From Candidatus Poseidoniaceae archaeon (lineage in GTDB: Archaea > Thermoplasmatota > Poseidoniia > Poseidoniales > Poseidoniaceae): a stretch of 15,352 nt of DNA. The stretch lies in contig JASLVI010000021.1 of the NCBI GenBank assembly GCA_030741455.1, positions 1-15,352 of the forward strand, read 5' to 3'. Shown in pieces: positions 7,543-15,024 of the stretch; position 1 is the stretch's first letter; every line of letters starts with the position of its first letter. Position numbers and translations under genes: made by a program. The notes under the pieces are model-generated. The model did no database searches and was not told the origin of the DNA. It saw nothing but the letters and a program-made list of their open reading frames with translations.

Positions 7543-9320
7543 CCGATCACCTCTGCAAGAAGATCATCGATTGAACGATGATGTTGAGGCTGATCGTAAT
7601 CAATCAAATGAAGCGCCTCAAACAGCCCTAATCCGAGTGTGATTTCAGGTTGATGGCGAAGCAATGGTTCACAGAATGTCCAACGAGATGCAATCTCCTC
7701 AATTTGTGATGCGTATTCAGTGAGACATTGCGTGAGGAGGGTCGGTGAAGTAGCGGTTCCAGCTGGAAGTTTCTTTCGATCGACCACGCTTCTTGGCAAT
7801 GAAGTGCGAGAGGCTGCAGCGCGAAGCGCCTTCTTCTCGAGTCCAGTTGAAGGAAGTCGCTGATTCATTGGAAGTTGCATCGCATCGTTGCGGTGAGAAC
7901 GTCCTAGGAATGGAACGCGGACTTCCAATGAATGCGCCATTGAATGCCGATCGACGAGACGAAGTTGAAAATTGCTTAATTGACCATGATCCAGTTCAAA
8001 CTGCAATGCATCAGGTAACGAATCAAGATGGGTTTCAGGACGATGATCATTGGCCCACCATCGCTCATCCTCTCCATCCAACTCGCCTGCGTCAAATCGT
8101 CTTGCGAAAGGATGACTTAACATGCTCATTCGTTTGTTGAGTTCTTGCTTATGTTTTCCTAAATCTGCATAACGTGGATAACCGGCATGGAGTTCATCAG
8201 CACCCTGGCCGCAGAGACCAACTCGGACCGATTGGGCCATCGTTTTGAACAAGGGTTGGAAAAACAAGACAGATACATCAAGATCTTCTCCATGCCAAGA
8301 TAATGAAGGCAGATGCTTTTCGAACGAGTCGGTTTCCATAATGGATTGATGGTGATTCAAATCCAATGAGGAGGCGACCAATTCAGCGGCCATCCAATCC
8401 GGATTGTCTTCACTCTCTGCAACCGTCCAACATTCAGGCGTGGGCCGATTGTATCGATGTGCTGCATCGTTGGCTACAGCAGCAACAAGTGAAGAATCAA
8501 GACCACCTGATAGGACGATTCCAACTGGGACATCAGCCATCAGACGTTGCCCAACACTATCGATGAATCCATCCAGGAGTTGGTGAGCCCCTTGAACCTC
8601 ATCGTATGCTTCATTTGGAGAGACTTTTGGTGAAGAAAAACGGTGCGTATCGAGTAGAACGGGCACTTCATTCACCAGTGACCAAACCTCAACTGTACCG
8701 GGACGAACCTGATGGACATCCAGGAATAAGGTGGTTGCATCGAGTGGATATTCCCAAACCAAACGGGCCATCAATGCGTGTTCATCCAGTTGCGGATAGA
8801 AATCTGAATGCGCACGTAGCGCCTTGACTTCACTGGAAAACATAAGGGAAGAGCCAATCCTTGAGCGAATCAATGGCTTGATGCCCATCTCGTCTCGAGC
8901 AAGAAGCAATTGTCGATTGGTTGGATTCCACAATGCAAACGCAAACATACCATCCAGTTGTTGAATCCAGGCACCATGATCTTTGGCAGTTGCTTGTAAA
9001 TTGGATTGAAGCGTCTTTTCAAAAAGGGCAAGAATGGTTTCACTATCGCCGAGTGTCTTCCATGCGTAATCAGGAATTGATGAACGGATCGATTCAAAGT
9101 TGTAGATTTCTCCATTCGCGACGAGAACATTTCCTGCTTGAGAATGAATGGGTTGTGGACTGCCCTCCAAATCGACGATAGCTAGTCTCGTATGACCAAG
9201 ACACACCGATGCATCATGCCAAATGCCAGAACCATCAGGACCTCGGTGATGTTGCAATTGATTCATCTTCTTGACGACGCTTGGCTCAGGAGCGCCAAGC
9301 ATGCCAGAGATACCACACAT
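7539..9320 (-). CDS. asnB: Asparagine synthetase (glutamine-hydrolysing), AsnB type
   Basis: It hydrolyses glutamine and passes ammonia to an adenylated carboxylate, normally aspartate. The true start must be ATG 9320, because the N-terminal nucleophile Cys has to be residue 2 (MCGISG); the frame stays open 57 bases further upstream only by chance. This gives 593 residues. The class II glutamine amidotransferase domain has HHRGPDG (24-30), R45, the NGEIYN block (69-74) and D92. The synthetase domain has the ATP PP-loop SGGLDSS (271-277), then GQGADELHAGY and EVRVPFLG. The length is close to that of the family. The start lacks an SD site but has a TATA box about 27-30 bp upstream, so the mRNA is probably leaderless. 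Because it is coupled to gshA, an alternative amidation substrate cannot be excluded, but aspartate is the default reading. Confidence 0.88.
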   Translation of the reverse strand: MCGISGMLGAPEPSVVKKMNQLQHHRGPDGSGIWHDASVCLGHTRLAIVDLEGSPQPIHSQAGNVLVANGEIYNFESIRSSIPDYAWKTLGDSETILALFEKTLQSNLQATAKDHGAWIQQLDGMFAFALWNPTNRQLLLARDEMGIKPLIRSRIGSSLMFSSEVKALRAHSDFYPQLDEHALMARLVWEYPLDATTLFLDVHQVRPGTVEVWSLVNEVPVLLDTHRFSSPKVSPNEAYDEVQGAHQLLDGFIDSVGQRLMADVPVGIVLSGGLDSSLVAAVANDAAHRYNRPTPECWTVAESEDNPDWMAAELVASSLDLNHHQSIMETDSFEKHLPSLSWHGEDLDVSVLFFQPLFKTMAQSVRVGLCGQGADELHAGYPRYADLGKHKQELNKRMSMLSHPFARRFDAGELDGEDERWWANDHRPETHLDSLPDALQFELDHGQLSNFQLRLVDRHSMAHSLEVRVPFLGRSHRNDAMQLPMNQRLPSTGLEKKALRAAASRTSLPRSVVDRKKLPAGTATSPTLLTQCLTEYASQIEEIASRWTFCEPLLRHQPEITLGLGLFEALHLIDYDQPQHHRSIDDLLAEVIG

Positions 9321-9346
9321 GTGATACAGAGACAACGGCTGTTGCC

Positions 9347-9352
9347 TATATA
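9347..9352 (-). promoter_or_regulatory. TATA box of the asnB-gshA operon (leaderless)
   Basis: The minus strand reads GGTATATAGGC here, in the 50-base gap upstream of asnB. The centre lies about 29 bases before ATG 9320. An archaeal TATA box centred near -27 would put the transcription start at or within three bases of the ATG, which explains the missing ribosome site. Confidence 0.6.
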
Positions 9353-9370
9353 CCGTTGCTTTCTGGTTAA

Positions 9371-9481
9371 TCACCAAAGCGGGTACTTGAACGCAGTTAC
9401 AGCAAGCAAAATAACGGCTATGCCGAAGAACGTGTAGTAAACAGACTGCGGTGGGTCTTTGGATTCATTATCTCCATACAT
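9371..9481 (-). CDS. 36-residue single-helix membrane protein
   Basis: This short gene runs from ATG 9481 to TGA 9371-9373. The N-terminus is polar (MYGDNESKDPPQS). One hydrophobic helix follows (YYTFFGIAVILLAVTAF, residues ~15-31) and the end is KYPLW. The layout is typical of a genuine small membrane protein, and the gene fills what would otherwise be an unexplained 218-base gap between the kinase-like gene and asnB. No ribosome site is visible; an AT-rich stretch at 9516-9523 may be its promoter. Function is unknown. It could be a subunit of a membrane complex, or chance; conservation between related genomes would decide. Confidence 0.5.
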   Translation of the reverse strand: MYGDNESKDPPQSVYYTFFGIAVILLAVTAFKYPLW

Positions 9482-9515
9482 GGTTATCAACAAACAGGCG
9501 TGGTGGACTCGACTC

Positions 9516-9523
9516 TAAAATAT
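9516..9523 (-). promoter_or_regulatory. Possible TATA element upstream of the 36-residue gene
   Basis: The minus strand reads ATATTTTA, centred about 38 bases before ATG 9481 and just after the upstream stop at 9539. It would give a leader of roughly 12 bases. The spacing is less convincing than for asnB. Confidence 0.25.
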
Positions 9524-9538
9524 GGCGGCGAAAACGTC

Positions 9539-10162
9539 TCAGATGATGCCCAAAAATGGCTCAAAGACAAGAACGACAGTGAGGGGTATGAGCAACATCG
9601 TGGCATTATCATCGATGTATCGAAGACGTGGCCATTCAGCGGCAACACAAATCGGAGCCATCAATGGAACAAGAAGCCATGGTGTCGCAACCCAAATTGC
9701 ACATGCAACCCAAATCAATGCAATTCCGATGGTTCCTGCGGCAATAACTGTTCGAGTTGAAACACCTTTGCGTCGTAGCTCCCCAAGCAATGGATCGCCG
9801 AGTGAGAGACTGAGAATCAGAGGATAAGCATATTCTGGCTCTGGAGCCAGAAGAAAGACCATGCCGACACCAAGAGCGCCCCATGCCAGAGCAGAGACTT
9901 GTTTTGCTTCATAGGAACGTTGGCCCACAATGGTCCAACCCATCTTTAATCGCAAAGCCTCACCAAATACGGCGATGAGGATTACGGAAGAGACGACTTG
10001 CTCAAGCGTAAGAGAAACCGCGTCAGCAACGTCTTCTCCAAATTCAAAATACAAGAACGGAAGCAATGACATCGCCAAATGAATCCCACGTCGGAGGACA
10101 TGACCGGACATGCCACCAACAGACAATTCAACTGGATTCGTTAATTCGACTTGGTCACTCAT
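9539..10162 (-). CDS. Dolichol/phytol kinase-like membrane protein (CTP-dependent polyprenol kinase family)
   Basis: Members of this family phosphorylate dolichol, phytol or related isoprenoid alcohols using CTP in the membrane. The 207-residue protein has about six hydrophobic helices and the family's scattered landmarks: basic-rich RRGIHL at the first helix (24-29), SLGDPLLGELRRKG (120-133), matching the GD-x-x-A-x-x-G block of the family, and AEWPRLRYIDDNATMLLIP (175-193), matching the acidic E...DDN...P block. The usual K-x-x-E-G segment is not obvious, so the substrate and even the activity remain open. The start ATG 10162 follows GAGGG and overlaps the MeaB stop by 8 bases. In archaea such an enzyme could recycle polyprenol for glycosylation or salvage isoprenoid alcohols for lipids. 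Confidence 0.6.
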   Translation of the reverse strand: MSDQVELTNPVELSVGGMSGHVLRRGIHLAMSLLPFLYFEFGEDVADAVSLTLEQVVSSVILIAVFGEALRLKMGWTIVGQRSYEAKQVSALAWGALGVGMVFLLAPEPEYAYPLILSLSLGDPLLGELRRKGVSTRTVIAAGTIGIALIWVACAIWVATPWLLVPLMAPICVAAEWPRLRYIDDNATMLLIPLTVVLVFEPFLGII

Positions 10163-11081
10163 TTCTATCCCTCAATTGAGCATATGCTTCCTCGAATGAC
10201 ATCAAACCTTCCTCTAAATTTGACAAACTCGTATCAAATTGAGGATGTTCAAGGAGTAGCCGTTCATGATGTGAAAGAAGCCGTTCTCGCCATCGCGCCC
10301 GAGCCGCACGAATCGACTGATTCAACGACAGGAGCATCGTCGATGCGGCCGCAATTCCTGTTCCATGAAGTGCACTAACGAGGTGAACATCAGGCGCTTC
10401 CTCATGACCAAGGTTTAACGATTCACGCAATTCATTGGCATGACGTTGCGCTCCATCCAAATCAGATTTGTTGACGATGATTGCATCCGCTAATTCCAGT
10501 AGTCCTGCCTTTTCTGCTTGAACACCATCACCTCGTGCAGGTCCTTCGACCAACACGATTCGATCAGCGACCGCAGCACATCGGACTTCGGATTGACCAG
10601 CTCCAACCGTTTCAATAACCACTTTATCCCATCCAACTTCTAGCAAACAAAACGCCATATCTTGAACGACAAGAGGAACAGAACCACTCGTCTTTCTCGT
10701 TGCTACTGAGCGAACATAAACAGAATCCTTCTTGTTTTCATCATCGACAACACTCATTCGGACTCGATCACCAAGGAGTGCCCCCCCTGAGCGAGGTGAT
10801 GAAGGGTCAACAGCAAGGACGGCAACACGCAAACCTGCATCCACCCATTCATGGAGCAATCGATCGAGTAGACATGATTTACCAACTCCGGGTGGTCCTG
10901 TCAAGGCGAGAATCTTCCATTCTGATTCTTGCTTAGGAGGTTCAGAAAAGCGAACACTACCGTTCTCAATCGATGAAAGCAAACGTGCAAGTACCCGGCG
11001 ATCGCCGGCTTTTGCAGCATTGATTCGATCGTCCAAAGTCTCACCTTCATTCAGATGATTGCCAATGCCATCCTGCACCAT
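10155..11081 (-). CDS. meaB: MeaB/ArgK-type GTPase, methylmalonyl-CoA mutase chaperone
   Basis: This G3E-family GTPase loads and protects the cobalamin cofactor of methylmalonyl-CoA mutase. I start it at ATG 11081, which follows AGGTG (11088-11092) at six bases and gives 308 residues, the normal size; the frame is open for another 270 bases upstream, but that part lies over the mutase subunit gene. Visible motifs are the P-loop GPPGVGKS (62-69), DPSSPRSGGALLGDR (92-106), ETVGAGQSE (157-165), and NKSD (204-207) for guanine recognition. The helical N-terminus ends with GDRRVLARLLSSIENG, typical of the family. It overlaps the mutase subunit gene upstream by 35 bases and the kinase-like gene downstream by 8 bases, so all three are coupled. 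Confidence 0.92.
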   Translation of the reverse strand: MVQDGIGNHLNEGETLDDRINAAKAGDRRVLARLLSSIENGSVRFSEPPKQESEWKILALTGPPGVGKSCLLDRLLHEWVDAGLRVAVLAVDPSSPRSGGALLGDRVRMSVVDDENKKDSVYVRSVATRKTSGSVPLVVQDMAFCLLEVGWDKVVIETVGAGQSEVRCAAVADRIVLVEGPARGDGVQAEKAGLLELADAIIVNKSDLDGAQRHANELRESLNLGHEEAPDVHLVSALHGTGIAAASTMLLSLNQSIRAARARWRERLLSHHERLLLEHPQFDTSLSNLEEGLMSFEEAYAQLRDRNE

Positions 11082-11493
11082 GTCCAACACCTGCATCATC
11101 TCGTTGAACAGCAGTGGCGATGAAGGCGACCATTTCTTCAGAGGTTGTACCTGGACCAAAGATTGCACGTACGCCTGCCTCAAAGAGTGGTGCACGATCA
11201 TCTTCTGGGATGATGCCTCCTCCGAATACAATGACATCGCCCATGTTGTGCTCACGGAGTGTTTCGCAAATTCGTGGGAAAAGGTGGCCATGAGCTCCAG
11301 AAAGCGAAGAAAGACCCAACAGAATTGCATCTTCATCACGAACGGTTTCAATAATTTGTTCAGGCGTTCGTCGCAAACCGGTGTAAATCACCTCATGACC
11401 TGCATCTCGCAAAGCACGAGCAACAACCTTTGCACCACGGTCATGACCATCCAGCCCAGGCTTGGCGATGACAATACGCAACGGTTGGTCCAT
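11047..11493 (-). CDS. Methylmalonyl-CoA mutase, cobalamin-binding small subunit
   Basis: This is the B12-binding domain of a split methylmalonyl-CoA mutase, which interconverts methylmalonyl-CoA and succinyl-CoA; the large catalytic subunit is not in the window. The Rossmann-like domain carries the base-off/His-on motif DGHDRG (D15, H17, G20), then GLSSLSGAH and VFGGGIIP, all characteristic. ATG 11493 places four residues before RIVIAKPG, as is usual for this subunit, and gives 148 residues. ATG 11544 would add 17 residues and leave only 26 bp to the divergent acyltransferase start. Neither start has a ribosome site. A TATA-like TTTCATAA about 27 bp before 11493 suggests a leaderless start there. 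The 35-base overlap with meaB links the two products, as expected for enzyme and chaperone. Confidence 0.9.
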   Translation of the reverse strand: MDQPLRIVIAKPGLDGHDRGAKVVARALRDAGHEVIYTGLRRTPEQIIETVRDEDAILLGLSSLSGAHGHLFPRICETLREHNMGDVIVFGGGIIPEDDRAPLFEAGVRAIFGPGTTSEEMVAFIATAVQRDDAGVGHGAGWHWQSSE

Positions 11494-11516
11494 GACACGA
11501 GGACTGGATTGATGGT

Positions 11517-11524
11517 TATGAAAG
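11517..11524 (-). promoter_or_regulatory. Possible TATA element for the mutase subunit-meaB operon
   Basis: The minus strand reads TTTCATAA, centred 27-28 bases before ATG 11493. It is an imperfect TATA match and is valid only if 11493, not 11544, is the start. Confidence 0.3.
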
Positions 11525-11570
11525 AGTCGTTGAAAAAGGGACATCCATCATTGTTCGGGGATGATATCAA

Positions 11571-13199
11571 ATGTCAGAGCCTCCATCCATCATCATGGCT
11601 TGGGAGAAGGACCCCCCTCACCTTCAACCCAGCAAAGGATATCTACGGGTTCGCAGAGTCAACCGAGCCATCATGGAAACGTGGTTTCGAGAGATTTCGA
11701 CAGTCGACATCGATACCTTACCGGATGAAGGAGGTATCATCTATACCGCATGGCACCCTGGCGGTTTGATCGACCCTATGCTGATGATGGCATCCTTGCC
11801 AGGAGGGTTGACCTTTGCAGCAAAGTCAACGCTGTTCAAAATTCCAATTCTTTCCCGAATCATGAAATGGATCAATGTTCAACCAGTTCAACGTGCTCAG
11901 GACGACGTTGGTTCTGCTGAAGAACGAAAGAAAGCGAATTCTGCTCTTATTGACACACTTGCAGAACTCGTAGCAAATGGTGAGCGAATTGCCATCTTCC
12001 CTGAAGGCATGAGTCATACACAATCGCATGCTGTCGATATAAAAACTGGGGCTGCGCGTATTCTTCTCGAAGCTCATCGACGAGCTGCAAAGGCCGGAAA
12101 GCCCGCTCCGAGCATCGTACCAATCGGATTGCATTACAGTGACCAACACTCATTCCGAGAACGTGTAAGTTTACAGATCAATCGATCGATGGAAACACCA
12201 CCCTTACCACAGGAAGAAGGTGCACCATTACCAAGTGAAGAAGAACTCAAACAACATGGTGAGCGAGCACATGATCGTGTATGGTGCGATTCAGTTACTG
12301 CCTTGCTCCAAACCGAACTGAACCGAATCAGTCATGCACAAGAATCGTGGGAGGATAGGGAACTTGTCTGGCGAGCAAGGCGGATGATCCATACAGTACG
12401 CAGCGGTGAAAAGGTTTCAAAAATTGGTTACAATGAAGCAGTTCTTGGTTCAAGAAGAGTGCGTGCTGCATGGCAATATCTCTCACTTAATGATCCTGAA
12501 CGGACCGAAGAAATTGAAGAGAAATTCAAATCACATCATTCTGAAATGGAACGAATCCAACTTCGTTCTTGGGAATTAAAAGATCGGAAAAAGAAAATTT
12601 CCAAGACTGCCTTTATCAGAAATTTTGCTTTTTGGATTTGGTCGGCTTCATGGATGCTGGGCTTCGTAACATGGTCCGCGATGATTGCCACAGGCGTACC
12701 CTATCTTTTCGTCCGGTTTTTCGTTTCATTGAAAGCGAGTAAAGAAGAGAATAAAGCGGGAATCGGTTCAATGAAATTACTCTATTCAATAGGATTGTAT
12801 CCCATTTGGTGGCTGTTTTGCGCGATATGTCTCGGATGGTTTATTGCTTCCGCCGCCTCTCCATTACAAGATTTCAAACTTCCAGGATTTATCCTTCCCG
12901 TCCTTGCTGCCATACCATGGCCATTGGTCGCATTCATTCTTCTCATTTGGTGGCCTGTTTCCGCCCGATTGCATCTCAAATTGTATCAACGTTTGAGCAA
13001 ATCATGGAAGAATCTACGGCTATGGTTCAAACTCCGTAGTGGCCAAATTGAATGGGATACACTTATTCAAGCACATCAATCCTTGGCGATGGAAATGGCA
13101 TCGATTGGAAATGGTTTGATTCTTCCAGGCGATCCGGATTGGGAGGAGCCACCGGCCGGAAAGGACGATTGGGAGATGGTTCAGTTCAGAGTCTCGTAA
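11571..13199 (+). CDS. PlsC/SCT1-like glycerolipid acyltransferase with C-terminal membrane domain
   Basis: It likely transfers an acyl group to glycerol-3-phosphate or a lysophospholipid. The 542-residue protein opens with a PlsC-type domain. The catalytic block is WHPGGLIDP, with H62 and D68 five residues apart, the spacing seen in yeast SCT1/GPT2-like glycerol-3-phosphate acyltransferases (HxxxxxDP) rather than the HxxxxD of PlsC. The substrate block FPEGMSH (143-149) also matches that group. A charged, helical middle (~220-345) leads to hydrophobic segments near 350-385, 403-430 and 437-463. ATG 11571 has only a weak GGGG upstream; ATG 11595 is an alternative. The gene diverges from the mutase operon and precedes pccB by 72 bases. 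Acyltransferases of this kind are unexpected in organisms with ether lipids, although Poseidoniales have been reported to carry them. Confidence 0.8.
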   Translation: MSEPPSIIMAWEKDPPHLQPSKGYLRVRRVNRAIMETWFREISTVDIDTLPDEGGIIYTAWHPGGLIDPMLMMASLPGGLTFAAKSTLFKIPILSRIMKWINVQPVQRAQDDVGSAEERKKANSALIDTLAELVANGERIAIFPEGMSHTQSHAVDIKTGAARILLEAHRRAAKAGKPAPSIVPIGLHYSDQHSFRERVSLQINRSMETPPLPQEEGAPLPSEEELKQHGERAHDRVWCDSVTALLQTELNRISHAQESWEDRELVWRARRMIHTVRSGEKVSKIGYNEAVLGSRRVRAAWQYLSLNDPERTEEIEEKFKSHHSEMERIQLRSWELKDRKKKISKTAFIRNFAFWIWSASWMLGFVTWSAMIATGVPYLFVRFFVSLKASKEENKAGIGSMKLLYSIGLYPIWWLFCAICLGWFIASAASPLQDFKLPGFILPVLAAIPWPLVAFILLIWWPVSARLHLKLYQRLSKSWKNLRLWFKLRSGQIEWDTLIQAHQSLAMEMASIGNGLILPGDPDWEEPPAGKDDWEMVQFRVS

Positions 13200-13271
13200 G
13201 GTCGAATGTTTTCGGATTCTTGAAGGCAAACGAATAAGTGCGTTATGGCCAACCAAGTATTGGTGAGAAGG

Positions 13272-14825
13272 ATGTCCTCGACAGAACAACGTCTCAATGA
13301 CCTACGTGCTCGAAAGGCTCGAAGCGAAGCGGGTGGAGGCCAAGCTCGAATCGATGCGCAACACAATCGAGGAAAGATGACCGCTCGTGAGCGACTCGAC
13401 ATGTTACTCGACGAAGGAACATTTCAGGAGATCGATGCCCTTGTTGAACATCGATGCCGTGATTTTGACATGGATAAAAACGTAATACCCGGCGACGGTG
13501 TCGTCACAGGCCATGGAAAGATCAATGGTCGAGAGGTCTTTGCCTTCGCTCAAGATTTCACCGTCTATGGTGGTTCGTTGGGTGAAATGCATGGACTCAA
13601 GATTTGCAAGGTCCTCGACATGGCACTCAAGACTGGACGGCCTGTCATCGGGCTGAACGACTCTGGAGGCGCTCGAATTCAAGAAGGGGTTGCCTCACTT
13701 GGATCCTATGCTGAAATCTTCTTCCGCAATGTTCGTGCTTCGGGCGTTGTGCCTCAAATTAGCGTCATCATGGGCCCTTGTGCTGGTGGTGCCGTCTACA
13801 GCCCTGCTATCACCGACTTTGTTATCATGGTCGACAAAACTGCACACATGTTCATCACCGGACCAGAAGTCATCAAAACAGTAACCAACGAAGTTGTTTC
13901 CTTTGAGGATCTTGGTGGTGCGATGACGCATGCTTCAAAATCAGGCGTCTCACACTTTACTGCCGACAGCGATGATTCTGCGATTCAACTCGCTCGTGAC
14001 CTCTGCGATATGTTCCCTTCAAACAACATGGGTCGAGCCCCTATTCGGAAAACATCCGATGCCCCTGACCGTTCTTGTGAAGCATTGGATACGATGATTC
14101 CTGAAGACACCAACAAACCTTACGATGTCACCGATGTGGTTCGAGAAGTCCTCGATGACGGTGGTTTCTTAGAAGTTCAAGCCGATTATGCCATGAACAT
14201 CGTCTGTGGATTTGGCCATCTTGCTGGTCACACCGTCGGTGTTGTTGCCAACCAGCCGAAGGTTCTCGCAGGATGTCTCGACATCGATGCGAGTGACAAA
14301 GCAGCACGATTTGTTCGATTCTGTGATGCGTTTAACATCCCAATCTTAACCTTTGAAGATGTTCCAGGATTCCTACCAGGGACCAACCAAGAATGGGGTG
14401 GAATCATTCGACATGGTGCGAAACTCCTCTATGCCTATGCTGAAGCAACCGTTCCAAAACTGACCGTTATTCTTCGCAAAGCCTATGGTGGCGCATATGA
14501 CGTTATGTCATCAAAACACATTCGAGGCGATTACAACGTAGCATGGCCGAGTGCAGAACTTGCAGTGATGGGTGCTGATGGAGCCGTTGAAATTATTCAT
14601 CGAAGACGAATCAAGAACGCACGAAATCAAGAACAAGAACGTGACCGATTGGTCCAGGACTTTACCGATACTTTCGCCAATCCATACAAAGCAGCGGCAA
14701 TGGGTTACATCGATGATGTGATCGAGCCCAGTGAAACGCGTTCTCGGCTTTCTCGCGCCTTATTGATGTTGTTGGAGAAGGAAGAGATTCGACCTGCAAA
14801 GAAGCACGGAAATATCCCACTGTGA
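13272..14825 (+). CDS. pccB: Propionyl-CoA carboxylase, carboxyltransferase (beta) subunit
   Basis: It moves the carboxyl group from carboxybiotin to propionyl-CoA (possibly also acetyl-CoA), making methylmalonyl-CoA. I start it at ATG 13272, five bases after GGTGA, giving 517 residues, the normal size; ATG 13245 would add nine residues. The N-terminal block RLNDLRARKARSEAGGG with KMTARERLDMLLDEG is typical. Oxyanion-hole segments are NDSGGARIQEG (129-139) and GPCAGGAVYSPA (168-179) in the first crotonase-like half. The second half contains DVPGFLPGTNQEWGGI and RKAYGGAYDVM. D410 in this last motif appears to be the position that favours propionyl-CoA in characterised PccB/AccB pairs, as I recall; I rate that as moderate. 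The biotin carboxylase subunit is not in the window. Confidence 0.93.
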   Translation: MSSTEQRLNDLRARKARSEAGGGQARIDAQHNRGKMTARERLDMLLDEGTFQEIDALVEHRCRDFDMDKNVIPGDGVVTGHGKINGREVFAFAQDFTVYGGSLGEMHGLKICKVLDMALKTGRPVIGLNDSGGARIQEGVASLGSYAEIFFRNVRASGVVPQISVIMGPCAGGAVYSPAITDFVIMVDKTAHMFITGPEVIKTVTNEVVSFEDLGGAMTHASKSGVSHFTADSDDSAIQLARDLCDMFPSNNMGRAPIRKTSDAPDRSCEALDTMIPEDTNKPYDVTDVVREVLDDGGFLEVQADYAMNIVCGFGHLAGHTVGVVANQPKVLAGCLDIDASDKAARFVRFCDAFNIPILTFEDVPGFLPGTNQEWGGIIRHGAKLLYAYAEATVPKLTVILRKAYGGAYDVMSSKHIRGDYNVAWPSAELAVMGADGAVEIIHRRRIKNARNQEQERDRLVQDFTDTFANPYKAAAMGYIDDVIEPSETRSRLSRALLMLLEKEEIRPAKKHGNIPL

Positions 14826-14834
14826 GGAATGGAC

Positions 14835-15020
14835 ATGGCCGATGAAGCAATACGAAGAATGGCTGCGATTGCAGCGGTTTTGAGCCTCGTTGAGAGCGGG
14901 GATGATGCATCGCAACGTGGCAGGCAACGCGGTGAAGCGTGGTCACAGGATCATCGTAGAATGAATATGGGTCGCTCTTCACTCATGAATTATCGAAGCA
15001 ATCGAAGCCCTTGGAGATGA
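14835..15020 (+). CDS. Small accessory protein of the acyl-CoA carboxylase (epsilon/OadG-like)
   Basis: The product has 61 residues. GAGGA overlapping the pccB stop lies six bases before ATG 14835, whereas ATG 14829 would abut it, so 14835 is the start. An N-terminal helix (MADEAIRRMAAIAAVLSLVE) leads to a basic, polar tail ending NRSPWR. The helix is Ala-rich and weakly hydrophobic, recalling the short proteins found between carboxyltransferase and biotin-carrier genes (AccE epsilon subunits and OadG-like proteins), several of which also end with a W-R motif. The assignment rests mainly on position and style, since such short sequences diverge fast. The next gene follows at four bases. Confidence 0.6.
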   Translation: MADEAIRRMAAIAAVLSLVESGDDASQRGRQRGEAWSQDHRRMNMGRSSLMNYRSNRSPWR

Positions 15021-15024
15021 TACG

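Noticed and set aside
9321..9377. 19-residue N-terminal extension of AsnB
   Set aside because: The catalytic Cys must be residue 2 of the mature chain, so ATG 9320 is the start; the extension also covers the TATA box.
9500..9760. Plus-strand 86-codon frame with a Cys-rich, metallothionein-like C-terminus (WCRNPNCTCNPNQCN)
   Set aside because: It lies antisense to the end of the kinase-like membrane protein. Reading the complement of a helix-coding stretch gives spurious Cys/Asn-rich sequence. The minus-strand frame has family landmarks, an SD site and a coupled start.
11082..11351. N-terminal 90-codon extension of MeaB
   Set aside because: It is only the open stretch over the mutase subunit gene in another frame. 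ATG 11081 has a ribosome site and gives the normal family length.
11059..11769. 236-codon plus-strand frame
   Set aside because: It is antisense to the clear B12-binding subunit and runs out of frame into the acyltransferase; it has no recognisable domain.
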